This document shows positions 51,516 to 59,626 of a stretch of 64,000 bases of DNA, in pieces (positions within the stretch are counted from its first letter, which is position 1; every line of letters starts with the position of its first letter). This stretch comes from an uncultured Porphyromonadaceae bacterium (GTDB lineage: Bacteria; Bacteroidota; Bacteroidia; Bacteroidales; Muribaculaceae): the NCBI GenBank assembly GCA_900548975.1, contig URMS01000001.1, positions 124,001 to 188,000 on the forward strand. Reading direction: 5' to 3'. A model generated the notes under the pieces. That model was given only the letters and a program-made list of their open reading frames with translations. It was not told where the DNA came from and did not search any database. A program made the translations under genes and the position numbers.

Positions 51516-51959
51516 ATGAGTAGAGTACATTCATTTCACCATATAGTATTCGCAACAGCGAGACGGCAACCTTCTCTCAACGCAAAAAACAGGGAAGCGC
51601 TGTTCCGCTTTATCTGGAGCGAACTAAAAAACCGAAAATGTACTCTGATCCGAGTTAACGGAATGTCGGATCATATACATATGCTTATTGATCTCCACCC
51701 GTCGGTAGCCCTTGCCGACTTAGTAAGAGAACTCAAGTCGAAAAGCAGTTTTTGGCTAAAACGATGTGGGATGTTCCCTAAATTCGACAGTTGGAATCCT
51801 GAATATTTTGCAGAATCCAAAGGAATAGCCGAAATAGAAACAGTAAAGAACTACATAATAAATCAGCAAGAGCATCATCGTGCAAGAAATTTCCTCGAAG
51901 AAATACGCTCCCTGCACGAAAATGCCGGTCTTGAATGGAGGTCTCAGGATTATGAATAG
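51516..51959 (+). CDS. RAYT: REP-associated tyrosine transposase (IS200/Y1 family)
   Basis: 147 residues from ATG at 51516, 16 nt after the left REP cassette; the open frame 23 codons upstream runs through the hairpins. The HUH metal-binding motif is MSDHIHMLIDLH, and the catalytic tyrosine is probably in VKNYIINQQEHH. The protein is a single-domain Y1 transposase without accessory genes. Its TAG stop is the first triplet of the right REP cassette. RAYTs cut and move REP hairpins as single strands. A/T-richer codon use than neighbours supports transfer. Confidence 0.93.
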   Translation: MSRVHSFHHIVFATARRQPSLNAKNREALFRFIWSELKNRKCTLIRVNGMSDHIHMLIDLHPSVALADLVRELKSKSSFWLKRCGMFPKFDSWNPEYFAESKGIAEIETVKNYIINQQEHHRARNFLEEIRSLHENAGLEWRSQDYE

Positions 51960-52200
51960 ATCGGCCTTATACACAGCAGCGCCTCTACGAGGCGCATCCG
52001 TCTCTTCCATCTATAGACCCCGGGCTATAGCCCGGGGCTGCACACAGCATGGCCTCTTCGAGGCCTCACTCGCCCCAATATATCTCTCCAGCCTAAAATT
52101 GATAGAAAAATGCCTCGGAGAGGCATATCTGTATACAGCCCCGGGTCTCGGCCTGGGGACAAAAACCGGCCACATACACACGCCTCGTAGAGGCGCTGCT
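51957..52200. repeat. REP cassette, right copy
   Basis: The same six-hairpin order as 51256-51499, in the same orientation, with no insertion or deletion relative to it. It begins at the RAYT stop codon and ends 57 nt before the next gene. In that gap no TAnnTTTG promoter is seen. Confidence 0.92.
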
Positions 52201-52257
52201 GTGTTTGCCGGGAAAGTAGCTTCGACATAACAAATCATAAAATATATAATAAAAGAT

Positions 52258-53457
52258 ATGGCAAAAGTAGTTATCATCGGCTGCGGAGGCGTGGGCACTG
52301 TTGTGGCCCACAAGTGCGCCCAGCACCCCGAGGTATTCACCGACATAGTCATTGCATCGCGTACCCGCTCCAAATGCGACGCCGTGGCCAGGGCTATCGG
52401 CAAACCCAACATCAGCACCGACAGCGTCGACGCCGACCATGTGGACCAGGTAGTGGCCCTGCTGGAGCGCCACAAGCCCGAACTGGTTATCAACGTCGCT
52501 CTTCCCTATCAGGACCTCACCATTATGGAAGCATGCCTGCAGTGCGGAGTCAACTACCTCGATACAGCCAATTACGAACCCAAGGACGTAGCCCACTTCG
52601 AGTATTCGTGGCAGTGGGCCTATCGCGAGCGCTTCGAGAAAGCCGGCCTCACAGCCATCCTCGGCTGCGGCTTCGACCCGGGCGTAAGCGGTGTCTTCAC
52701 AGCCTATGCCGCCAAGCACTGGTTCAGCGCCATGGAGACCCTCGACATCGTCGACTGCAACGCCGGCGACCACGGCAAGGCTTTCGCCACCAACTTCAAC
52801 CCCGAGATCAACATCCGCGAGATAACACAGAACGGCCGCTACTGGGAAGAAGGCCGGTGGGTGGTGACCAAGCCCCTCGAATTCCACAAGACACTCAGCT
52901 ATCCCAATATCGGCCCGCGCGAGAGCTATCTGCTCTACCACGAGGAGCTCGAAAGCCTGGTGCAGAACTTCCCCACCATCAAGCGCGCACGCTTCTGGAT
53001 GACATTCGGCCAGGAATACCTCACACACCTGCGTGTGATACAGAACATCGGCATGGCCCGCATCGACGAAGTGGACTACAATGGCACCAAGATAGTGCCT
53101 CTTCAGTTCCTCAAGGCAGTTCTCCCCAATCCCCAGGACCTCGGCGAGAACTATCACGGCGAAACATCGATCGGCTGCCGCATATCGGGCAAGAGCAAGG
53201 AAGGTAAGCCCATGACCTACTACATCTACAACAACTGCTCGCACGAGGAGGCCTACAAGGAAACCGGCATGCAGGCCGTGAGCTACACCACCGGCGTACC
53301 CGCCATGGTTGGCGCCATGATGTTCCTCACAGGCAAGTGGAACCTCAAGGGCGTGCGCAACGTCGAGGAATTCGATCCCGATCCCTTCCTGGCCGCTCTC
53401 GCCGAGAACGGACTCCCCTGGCACGAAGTCATCGACGGAGACCTGGAGTTAAGCTGA
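52258..53457 (+). CDS. Carboxynorspermidine dehydrogenase (saccharopine dehydrogenase family)
   Basis: 399 residues. An N-terminal Rossmann domain (VVIIGCGGVGTVVAHK) and GCGFDPGVSGVFTAYAAKH are characteristic. The enzyme joins aspartate semialdehyde with a diamine by NADPH reduction to give carboxynorspermidine or carboxyspermidine, the alternative polyamine route of Bacteroidales. The decarboxylase partner (CANSDC) is not in the window. The nearest upstream sequence is a REP cassette, so its promoter is unclear. Confidence 0.9.
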   Translation: MAKVVIIGCGGVGTVVAHKCAQHPEVFTDIVIASRTRSKCDAVARAIGKPNISTDSVDADHVDQVVALLERHKPELVINVALPYQDLTIMEACLQCGVNYLDTANYEPKDVAHFEYSWQWAYRERFEKAGLTAILGCGFDPGVSGVFTAYAAKHWFSAMETLDIVDCNAGDHGKAFATNFNPEINIREITQNGRYWEEGRWVVTKPLEFHKTLSYPNIGPRESYLLYHEELESLVQNFPTIKRARFWMTFGQEYLTHLRVIQNIGMARIDEVDYNGTKIVPLQFLKAVLPNPQDLGENYHGETSIGCRISGKSKEGKPMTYYIYNNCSHEEAYKETGMQAVSYTTGVPAMVGAMMFLTGKWNLKGVRNVEEFDPDPFLAALAENGLPWHEVIDGDLELS

Positions 53458-53502
53458 CAGGCTGATAGGCTGACGGGCTTTTGTTAATTCAGATATTTTG
53501 AA

Positions 53503-54258
53503 ATGCTGTCTGCGACTATCATCACATACAACGAAGAGCGCAACATCGAGCGTTGTCTTAATTCGCTCATCGGCGTGGTCGATGAGATAGTGGTTGTCGA
53601 CTCGCACTCCACCGACGCCACCGTCGACATCTGCCGGCGCTATGGCTGCAAGGTGACCGAGCGCGAGTTCACCGGCTACGGCTCGCAGCGCCAGTATGCC
53701 GCCGGCCTGGCAAGCGCGCCCTATGTGCTGTCGATAGATGCCGACGAAGTACTCTCCGACGAGCTCCGGCAAAGCATCATCACTCTCAAGACCGAAGGTT
53801 TCCGGCACCGCATGTACTGCTTCCGGGTAGTCAGCTACGTCTGCGGACAGCCCGTGGCGCACAGCGGTATGCATCCGGCCATCGAAACGCGTCTGTTCGA
53901 CAAGCGATATGCCTCGTGGGACCTGCTCGACGTCGGCGAACGCCTCACATATGCCGGAAGCATCAATCCGCAGCTGCTGGGGGGCGACATGCTCCATTTC
54001 CGCTGCTCCGACATAGGCGAGCTCCGGTTCAAGGAGCTGCGCCATGCCGAGCTGCGGGGACGCCTCATGGCAGCTGCCGGCATCAGTGCGCCGGCACCGT
54101 TCCGCTGGTTGCGGGCGGCATGCGCTTTCGTCCGATGCCATCTGCACGACGGCGCCATACTCGACGGCGCCACCGGACACGACATCGCCAAAACGCGCTT
54201 CAAGGCCACCCTGCACGCCTATCGCACCTCACGCAAAATCATCAAGGGAGGAAAATAG
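53503..54258 (+). CDS. Family 2 glycosyltransferase (WaaE/KdtX-like)
   Basis: 251 residues with a GT-A fold. SATIITYNEERNIERCLNSL starts it; then comes VVVDSHSTDATVDIC and the DxD-type SIDADEVL. It is like the heptose or glucose transferases that extend the LPS core. The C-terminal third is basic and helical (RTSRKIIKGGK). It is the first of a four-gene cluster (GT2, GT4, kinase, GT2). Confidence 0.88.
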   Translation: MLSATIITYNEERNIERCLNSLIGVVDEIVVVDSHSTDATVDICRRYGCKVTEREFTGYGSQRQYAAGLASAPYVLSIDADEVLSDELRQSIITLKTEGFRHRMYCFRVVSYVCGQPVAHSGMHPAIETRLFDKRYASWDLLDVGERLTYAGSINPQLLGGDMLHFRCSDIGELRFKELRHAELRGRLMAAAGISAPAPFRWLRAACAFVRCHLHDGAILDGATGHDIAKTRFKATLHAYRTSRKIIKGGK

Positions 54259-54484
54259 AAGATTAGGAAATTATGAGGTTAGGAGGGTAGGAAATTAAGA
54301 AGAGATGATATTAAGAGAGGAGGAAATCAGGAGATTTTTCTTCTATTTCCGCTCCTACCCTCACAACCTCCTTCCACCCCCGACTTCCTAAATTCTTAGA
54401 TTCCTAACATCCTAATTTCTAACCTTCTAACCTCCTCTCCTCCTAACTTCCTCTCCTCCTAACTTCCTAACTTCCTAATCTCCT
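54259..54484 (+). repeat. Gene-end inverted repeat (TTAGGAGATTAGG words) between GT2 and GT4
   Basis: A purine arm of about 70 nt follows the GT2 stop directly. A T-rich loop and a pyrimidine arm of about 130 nt follow. The last pyrimidine word (CTTCCTAATCTCCTAA) ends 2 nt before the GT4 ATG, so the start codon has no purine-rich ribosome site. The arms differ in length. Confidence 0.85.
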
Positions 54485-54486
54485 AA

Positions 54487-55572
54487 ATGAACATCGTCCA
54501 TCTGGTATCCAACAAAGCCTGGGGAGGCGGCGAGCGCTACGTGCTCGACCTTTGCCGGCGCAGCGCGGCCGCAGGCCACAGCGTGGCCGTGGTGACGCGC
54601 CGCAGCGAGGCCGTCGACAAGCCGTTTACCGCCGCCGGTTTCACCCCGGGGCATCTGCCCCTGCGCGGAGCCGTCGACTTTTTCAGTCCGATGGCCCTGG
54701 CCCGCGTGCTCAACCGAATGGACGCCCCAATCGTACTTCACGCCCACAACTTCAAGGACGCATATACGGCTGTCCGCGCCCGCAGGCTCATGCGCGAGCC
54801 CGGCAAAGTGCGTGTGGTTGTGACGCGCCATCTGGTCAAGGAAGCGAAGAAAAGCGCCATGGAGCGCGACCTCTACCGCCATATCGACGACATCATCTTC
54901 GTATCGGAGGCCGCCCGAAAGGCATTTCTCGACGGACATCCCGGCTGCGACCAACGTAAGCTCCATGTGGTGCACAACTCCATCATGCCGCCCGAGCCGG
55001 CACCCGAAGAGAACTCCGGCAACGCCGTGCGCCTGCTCTACGTAGGGCGCATCGCTCCCGAAAAAGGCATCGACGTACTCATCGAAGCCATGGCCCGGCT
55101 CACCGATCTGGACATAAGGCTGACCATCGACGGTGTCGGCAATGCCAAGACAGTGATGCCCCTGATGGCCCGCTGCCGCAGCCTCGATATCGCCGACCGC
55201 GTGATGTGGCCGGGACACAGCGACAACATATACGCCGACATAGCACGTGCCGATATCGGCGTACTGCCGTCGGTGCAGCCCGAATCGTTCGGCCTCACCG
55301 TGCTCGAGTTCATGAGTCAGGGAGTACCCGTAGTGGCCTCGAATGCCGGCGGACCGGCCGAAATCATCACCGACGGCACCGACGGCCTCCTTGTGCGCCC
55401 CGGCGATGCCGACTCGCTGGCCGCCGCAGTGAGGCTCCTTGCCGCCGACCCGACACGGCGACGCAGCATGGGCGAGGCAGCACGCCATACATTCGTGGAG
55501 CGGTTCGGCTACGACCGCTTCTACAGCGACATTGAAGCCATATATGAAGGCACTTATCGACATAAACAATAG
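54487..55572 (+). CDS. Family 4 glycosyltransferase
   Basis: 361 residues with a GT-B fold. N-terminal VHLVSNKAWGGGERYVLDL binds acceptor. The donor-binding half has LLYVGRIAPEKGIDVLIEAM and the nucleotide-sugar motif PSVQPESFGLTVLEFMSQG. It probably adds a hexose to the LPS core or another surface glycan. It overlaps the following kinase gene by 29 nt. The unusual start context is noted under the preceding repeat. Confidence 0.9.
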   Translation: MNIVHLVSNKAWGGGERYVLDLCRRSAAAGHSVAVVTRRSEAVDKPFTAAGFTPGHLPLRGAVDFFSPMALARVLNRMDAPIVLHAHNFKDAYTAVRARRLMREPGKVRVVVTRHLVKEAKKSAMERDLYRHIDDIIFVSEAARKAFLDGHPGCDQRKLHVVHNSIMPPEPAPEENSGNAVRLLYVGRIAPEKGIDVLIEAMARLTDLDIRLTIDGVGNAKTVMPLMARCRSLDIADRVMWPGHSDNIYADIARADIGVLPSVQPESFGLTVLEFMSQGVPVVASNAGGPAEIITDGTDGLLVRPGDADSLAAAVRLLAADPTRRRSMGEAARHTFVERFGYDRFYSDIEAIYEGTYRHKQ

Positions 55573-56293
55573 TATACCCGGCGCCGATGCCATAGCCGCC
55601 GGCCTGCGCGACCACGGCCCGGACCCCGACAACCGGGTGATATACCGCGGCCGCAACACTGTCGCCGTCACCGCCGGCGACAAGCCTCTTTGCGTGAAAT
55701 CGTTTGGCGTTCCGGGCTTCATCAAAGGCCTCATCTACGGCCTGCTGCGCACGCCCAAAGCAAAACGCGCCTACGACAACGCCGTGCGCCTGCGCAGTCT
55801 CGGCTTCGACACACCCGAGCCGGTAGCGGCCGTATGCATGATTTCGGGCGGCCGTTTAGGCGCCTCCTACTACGTATGCCGCTATCTCGAAGGCTGGAGC
55901 GACCTCCGCGGCGCCGAAAACCGGCCCGACTTCGAGGCACTGGCACACCATCTGGCTCTGCTGATGAACCGTCTGCACACCGCAGGCGTTCTGATGAAAG
56001 ATTTCACTCAGGGCAACGTGCTCTTCCGCCCCGACGGCAATGGCGGCTACAGCTTCGCTCTCATCGACATAAACCGCATGGAGTTCGACGTCCACGACCG
56101 CCGGCGCCTCATGGCCAACTTCGGCGCCGTCCTCGACACCGCCGAGGGACTTGCCGTGCTCGCCCGCGAATACGCCGCCCTTTGCCCCGACCCGGCAACC
56201 GTGGAGCGCGAAGCCAACGAAATATACCGCCGCCGCCAGGCGCGTCTGTGGCGTAAACGCCATATCAAGGAATTCCTAAGAGGCAAAAAATGA
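55544..56293 (+). CDS. LPS kinase (Kdo/WaaP-type)
   Basis: 249 residues from MKALIDINNSIPGADAI; the frame is open further upstream but lies within the glycosyltransferase gene. Its kinase fold has the conserved LMNRLHTAGVLMKDFTQGNVL, in which the Asp is the catalytic-loop residue, and FALIDINRMEF, a DFG-like segment. Such kinases phosphorylate Kdo or heptose in the inner core or lipid A region. It is flanked by three glycosyltransferases and overlaps both neighbours. Confidence 0.88.
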   Translation: MKALIDINNSIPGADAIAAGLRDHGPDPDNRVIYRGRNTVAVTAGDKPLCVKSFGVPGFIKGLIYGLLRTPKAKRAYDNAVRLRSLGFDTPEPVAAVCMISGGRLGASYYVCRYLEGWSDLRGAENRPDFEALAHHLALLMNRLHTAGVLMKDFTQGNVLFRPDGNGGYSFALIDINRMEFDVHDRRRLMANFGAVLDTAEGLAVLAREYAALCPDPATVEREANEIYRRRQARLWRKRHIKEFLRGKK

Positions 56294-57114
56294 ACGAACG
56301 ACCCAAAATATCGGCTGTCGTGCAGACCTACAACGCCGAGAAGCACCTCGACCGCTGTCTGGCGGCCCTCGAGCCTTTCGACGAAATCCTTGTCGTGGAC
56401 ATGGAGAGCACCGACGCCACCGTCGACATCGCCAGAGCCCACGGCGCAAGGGTGATAGTGAAAGAGCGCGGCGAGCACCGCCTCGTCGAGGCCTACCGCG
56501 ACTTCGCCATCAAGGCCGCCGCCAACGACTGGGTGCTCGTGGTCGACGCCGACGAAATAGTGCCGCCTGCTCTTGCCGACTATCTCTACGCCGAAATAGC
56601 ACGCGACCCGTCGCCCCGCGCCATAATGATACCCATCCGCAACTACTTCATGGGACGGTGGATGCGCGCCTACTATCCCGACTATATCCTGCGATTCTTC
56701 AACCGCGACGGCGCCGACTGGCCCTACGAGATACACTCGCGCCCCAGCCACCGCGGGCCCAAGGTGTATATCCCGGCACGGCGCACCGACCTGGCATTCA
56801 TACATCTGGCCAACGAGACAGTCGGGCAGACCTTCACCAAAATGAACAGCTACACCGACCGCGAAAAAAGCCGTCGGCGCCAGAAATACAAGCCCCTCAA
56901 ACTCTTCTACGAACCCGCATTCCGCTTCTTCAAAAGCTATGTGCTCAAAGGCGGAATACGCGACGGCCTCCCCGGCTTCATCCATGCCGTCCACGACGCC
57001 ATCTACCGCTTCTCCACCCTGGCAAAAATCGAAGAAGAACGCCAGGCCGCCCTCCCCGACAAAGACATCGATAAGGACTGCGCGTCGGTGGTGGGTGAAA
57101 AAAGTAATAAGTGA
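56290..57114 (+). CDS. Family 2 glycosyltransferase (second, LPS cluster)
   Basis: 274 residues. GT-A fold: SAVVQTYNAEKHLDRCLAAL, then VVDMESTDATVDIA and VLVVDADEIVPPALADYL (DxD). Compared with the first GT2 it has a long C-terminal region (about 170-274) with NSYTDREKSRRRQKYKPLK. Its ATG overlaps the kinase stop by 4 nt, so the three genes are coupled. It closes the LPS-modifying cluster. Confidence 0.88.
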   Translation: MNERPKISAVVQTYNAEKHLDRCLAALEPFDEILVVDMESTDATVDIARAHGARVIVKERGEHRLVEAYRDFAIKAAANDWVLVVDADEIVPPALADYLYAEIARDPSPRAIMIPIRNYFMGRWMRAYYPDYILRFFNRDGADWPYEIHSRPSHRGPKVYIPARRTDLAFIHLANETVGQTFTKMNSYTDREKSRRRQKYKPLKLFYEPAFRFFKSYVLKGGIRDGLPGFIHAVHDAIYRFSTLAKIEEERQAALPDKDIDKDCASVVGEKSNK

Positions 57115-57248
57115 AAGGAGTTAAGAGAATAGTTTCTATAATTACAAATTACAAGTTAGTAGTTAGGAGTTCCCTCTTCACAACTTGTAACTCCTAACTT
57201 CTAATTCCTAACTTCCCAACCTCCTAACCTCCTAATCTCCTAATTTCC
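57115..57248 (+). repeat. Gene-end inverted repeat before the nucleoside kinase
   Basis: AGGAGTTAAGAGAATAG- and ACAAGTTAGTAGTTAGGAG-type words pair with CAACTTGTAACTCCTAACTT- and CCTAACCTCCTAATCTCC-type words. The pyrimidine arm runs to 4 nt before the next ATG. Confidence 0.8.
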
Positions 57249-57252
57249 TATC

Positions 57253-58914
57253 ATGATACGGATTTTCTGCAAAAATATAGAAAGATATATCGACATCGAA
57301 GGAGGGTCGACTCTGCTCGAAGTCGCACACCGCCTCGAAGGCGAACTCGGATTCAGCCCCATCTGCGCCCGCGTCAACAACAAGACCGAGTCGCTCGCCT
57401 ACGAAATATACACGCCTAAACTGGTCGAGTTCCAGAGCCGCACACAAGGCTCGGGACCCCGCGTATACACCCGCTCGCTGTGCATGCTGCTGTTCCGCGC
57501 CGTCACCGCCGTTCTGCCCGGTACACGCCTCACCATCGAGCACTCCATAGCCCACGGCTACTACTGTCTGCTGCACGGTGCGGGGGCCGTTACCGACGAA
57601 ATCGTGACCGCACTCAAAGCCGAAATGCGCCGCCTCGTTGCTCTCGACCTGCCTTTCGAGCGCTTCGACACACTCACCGCCGACGCCGTCGACATATTCA
57701 GCCGCGAAGGCCTCGACAGCACCGCACTGCTGCTGCGCACCGCGCGCCCACTCTACACCACCTACTACACTCTCGACGGCCTTAGCGACAGCTACTATGG
57801 CGCTCTGGCACCGTCTACAGGCCATGTGGCCGTCTTCGATCTCCACCGCTACAAAGAAGGCTTCCTGCTGATGCCCTTCGACCCAGAAAACCCCGACAAA
57901 GCCGCACGCCCCATACGCCAGGAAAAGATGTACGGTGCTTTCACCGACTATCTGCGCTTCAACCGCATCGTGGGCGTGAGCACCGTAGGCGAACTCAACA
58001 CCTACGTCAACAGCCGCCGTGCCGCCGACCTCATAAACGTGTCGGAAGCCCTGCACGAAAAAGCCCTCGCCCACATCAGCGACGACATAACCCGCCGCTA
58101 CCGCCAGGGAGGCGCCCGCATAGTGCTCATAGCCGGACCGTCGTCATCGGGCAAAACCACTACCACCAAGCGCCTGGCCATACAACTGATGACAAATCTG
58201 CTCAAGCCGCAGATGATATCGCTCGACAACTACTTCGTCAACCGCGAGGACACTCCCCGCGACGCCACCGGCGACTACGACTACGAATCGCTCTACGCCC
58301 TCGACCTCGAGCAGTTCAACAGCGACTTCAACCGCATCCTCACCGGAGAGGAAGTGGAACTGCCCACCTACAACTTCGAACTTGGCCGCCGCCAGTATCT
58401 CGGCGACCGCATAAAGCTCGAAGACAACTCGATACTCCTCATCGAAGGCATACACGGCCTCAACCCCGAACTCACCGCCAATATCCCCGAGGCGATGAAA
58501 TACCGTGTATACGTGTCGGCTCTGACCACCCTGTCGCTCGACGAGCACAACTGGGTGCCCACCACCGACAACCGCCTGCTGCGCCGCATTATCCGCGACC
58601 ACAAATACCGCGGCACATCGGCCGAGCAGACCATACGCCGCTGGCCGAGCGTACGCCGCGGCGAAGAAAAGTGGATATTCCCCTATCAGGAAAACGCCGA
58701 CGCGATGTTCAACTCGTCGCTGCTCTTCGAGCTCGGCGTTATCAAGGACTACGCCGAGGCCGTGCTCCGCGGCGTGCCCTCCGACGTACCCGAGTACGCC
58801 GAAGCCTACCGCCTCCGCAAATTCCTGAGCTATTTCGTGCCTATCGACCCCGCACTGGTGCCTTCGACAAGCCTTCTGCGCGAATTCCTCGGCGGCAGCT
58901 CGTTTAAATACTGA
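57253..58914 (+). CDS. Uridine-kinase-like nucleoside kinase with TGS-type N-terminus
   Basis: 553 residues. The first 60 residues are TGS/ubiquitin-like (IRIFCKNIERYIDIEGG). A ThrRS editing-like domain (about 70-240) with LTIEHSIAHGYYCLL follows. The C-terminal kinase domain has the P-loop VLIAGPSSSGKTTTTKRL at about 295 and SLDNYFVNREDTPRD. The fusion is standard for the Bacteroidales nucleoside kinase. The exact nucleoside is not resolved. It sits 4 nt from the TPR gene. Confidence 0.9.
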   Translation: MIRIFCKNIERYIDIEGGSTLLEVAHRLEGELGFSPICARVNNKTESLAYEIYTPKLVEFQSRTQGSGPRVYTRSLCMLLFRAVTAVLPGTRLTIEHSIAHGYYCLLHGAGAVTDEIVTALKAEMRRLVALDLPFERFDTLTADAVDIFSREGLDSTALLLRTARPLYTTYYTLDGLSDSYYGALAPSTGHVAVFDLHRYKEGFLLMPFDPENPDKAARPIRQEKMYGAFTDYLRFNRIVGVSTVGELNTYVNSRRAADLINVSEALHEKALAHISDDITRRYRQGGARIVLIAGPSSSGKTTTTKRLAIQLMTNLLKPQMISLDNYFVNREDTPRDATGDYDYESLYALDLEQFNSDFNRILTGEEVELPTYNFELGRRQYLGDRIKLEDNSILLIEGIHGLNPELTANIPEAMKYRVYVSALTTLSLDEHNWVPTTDNRLLRRIIRDHKYRGTSAEQTIRRWPSVRRGEEKWIFPYQENADAMFNSSLLFELGVIKDYAEAVLRGVPSDVPEYAEAYRLRKFLSYFVPIDPALVPSTSLLREFLGGSSFKY

Positions 58915-58918
58915 CCCA

Positions 58919-59626
58919 ATGAGACCTCTCCTTTTCACACTGCTGCTGTGCGCCGCGGGAGCCGCGGCCGCGCACACCGCCGACAAAGCCCTTGCCGACA
59001 AGGCCGACCGCGCTTTCGTCAACAGCGAATGGGCCGGCGCATCGGCCCTCTACATGCTTCTGTCCGATAAAATTCCCGACGCCGCCCTGCCCTACGCCCG
59101 CATTATCGTGGCGCAGGAGATGTGCGCCGACACAGCCGGCAGCATCGCCACCATGGAACGCGCGCTGGCCAACACCGTACCCGTCGACTCGGTGCTCGAG
59201 CCGGCGCGGGAGGCGGCATTCTCGCTGAGCCGGCCCGACCTGTATGAGAATCTGCTGCTGCGGCTGCAGCGCTCGCTGCCATATCTGCACCGCGTGATCG
59301 ACATACGCCTGCTGCGCTACTACACCCTGCGGCGCGATCCGGCGAAAATGGCCGATTACAGCCGACGTATGCTCGCCGGAAATCCCGCCGACACCGACGC
59401 CATAGCCACCATAGCCGATGCGGCCGTGATGGAAGGCGACACCGATGCCGCCATTGCCGCATGGGAGCGCATACTCGCCATCGACCCGGCTAACTACAAT
59501 GCTCTGGCGGCGCTCGCCAACACACTGGCGTCCACCGACCCCGTGCGCGCGGCCGCTTATGCGGAGAGGGCGCTGGCCATACGGCCCAACAACGCCCTCT
59601 CCTTCTTACTGCGCAGTCTGAAGTGA
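58919..59626 (+). CDS. TPR-containing secreted protein
   Basis: 235 residues with an N-terminal signal peptide (LLFTLLLCAAGAAAAHTA). Helical repeats follow, with a clear TPR pair at the end (TDAAIAAWERILAIDPANYNAL, then the AAAYAERALAIRPNNALSFLL unit). It is likely a periplasmic scaffold. It is 4 nt after the nucleoside kinase and overlaps the glycosidase on the other strand by 21 nt, tail to tail. Confidence 0.75.
   Translation: MRPLLFTLLLCAAGAAAAHTADKALADKADRAFVNSEWAGASALYMLLSDKIPDAALPYARIIVAQEMCADTAGSIATMERALANTVPVDSVLEPAREAAFSLSRPDLYENLLLRLQRSLPYLHRVIDIRLLRYYTLRRDPAKMADYSRRMLAGNPADTDAIATIADAAVMEGDTDAAIAAWERILAIDPANYNALAALANTLASTDPVRAAAYAERALAIRPNNALSFLLRSLK

Noticed and set aside
51256..52200. 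Complete IS200/IS605 insertion sequence
   Set aside because: The transposase is of the stand-alone RAYT type, and the flanks are multi-hairpin REP cassettes, not the single subterminal hairpins of an IS200 element; no TnpB is present.
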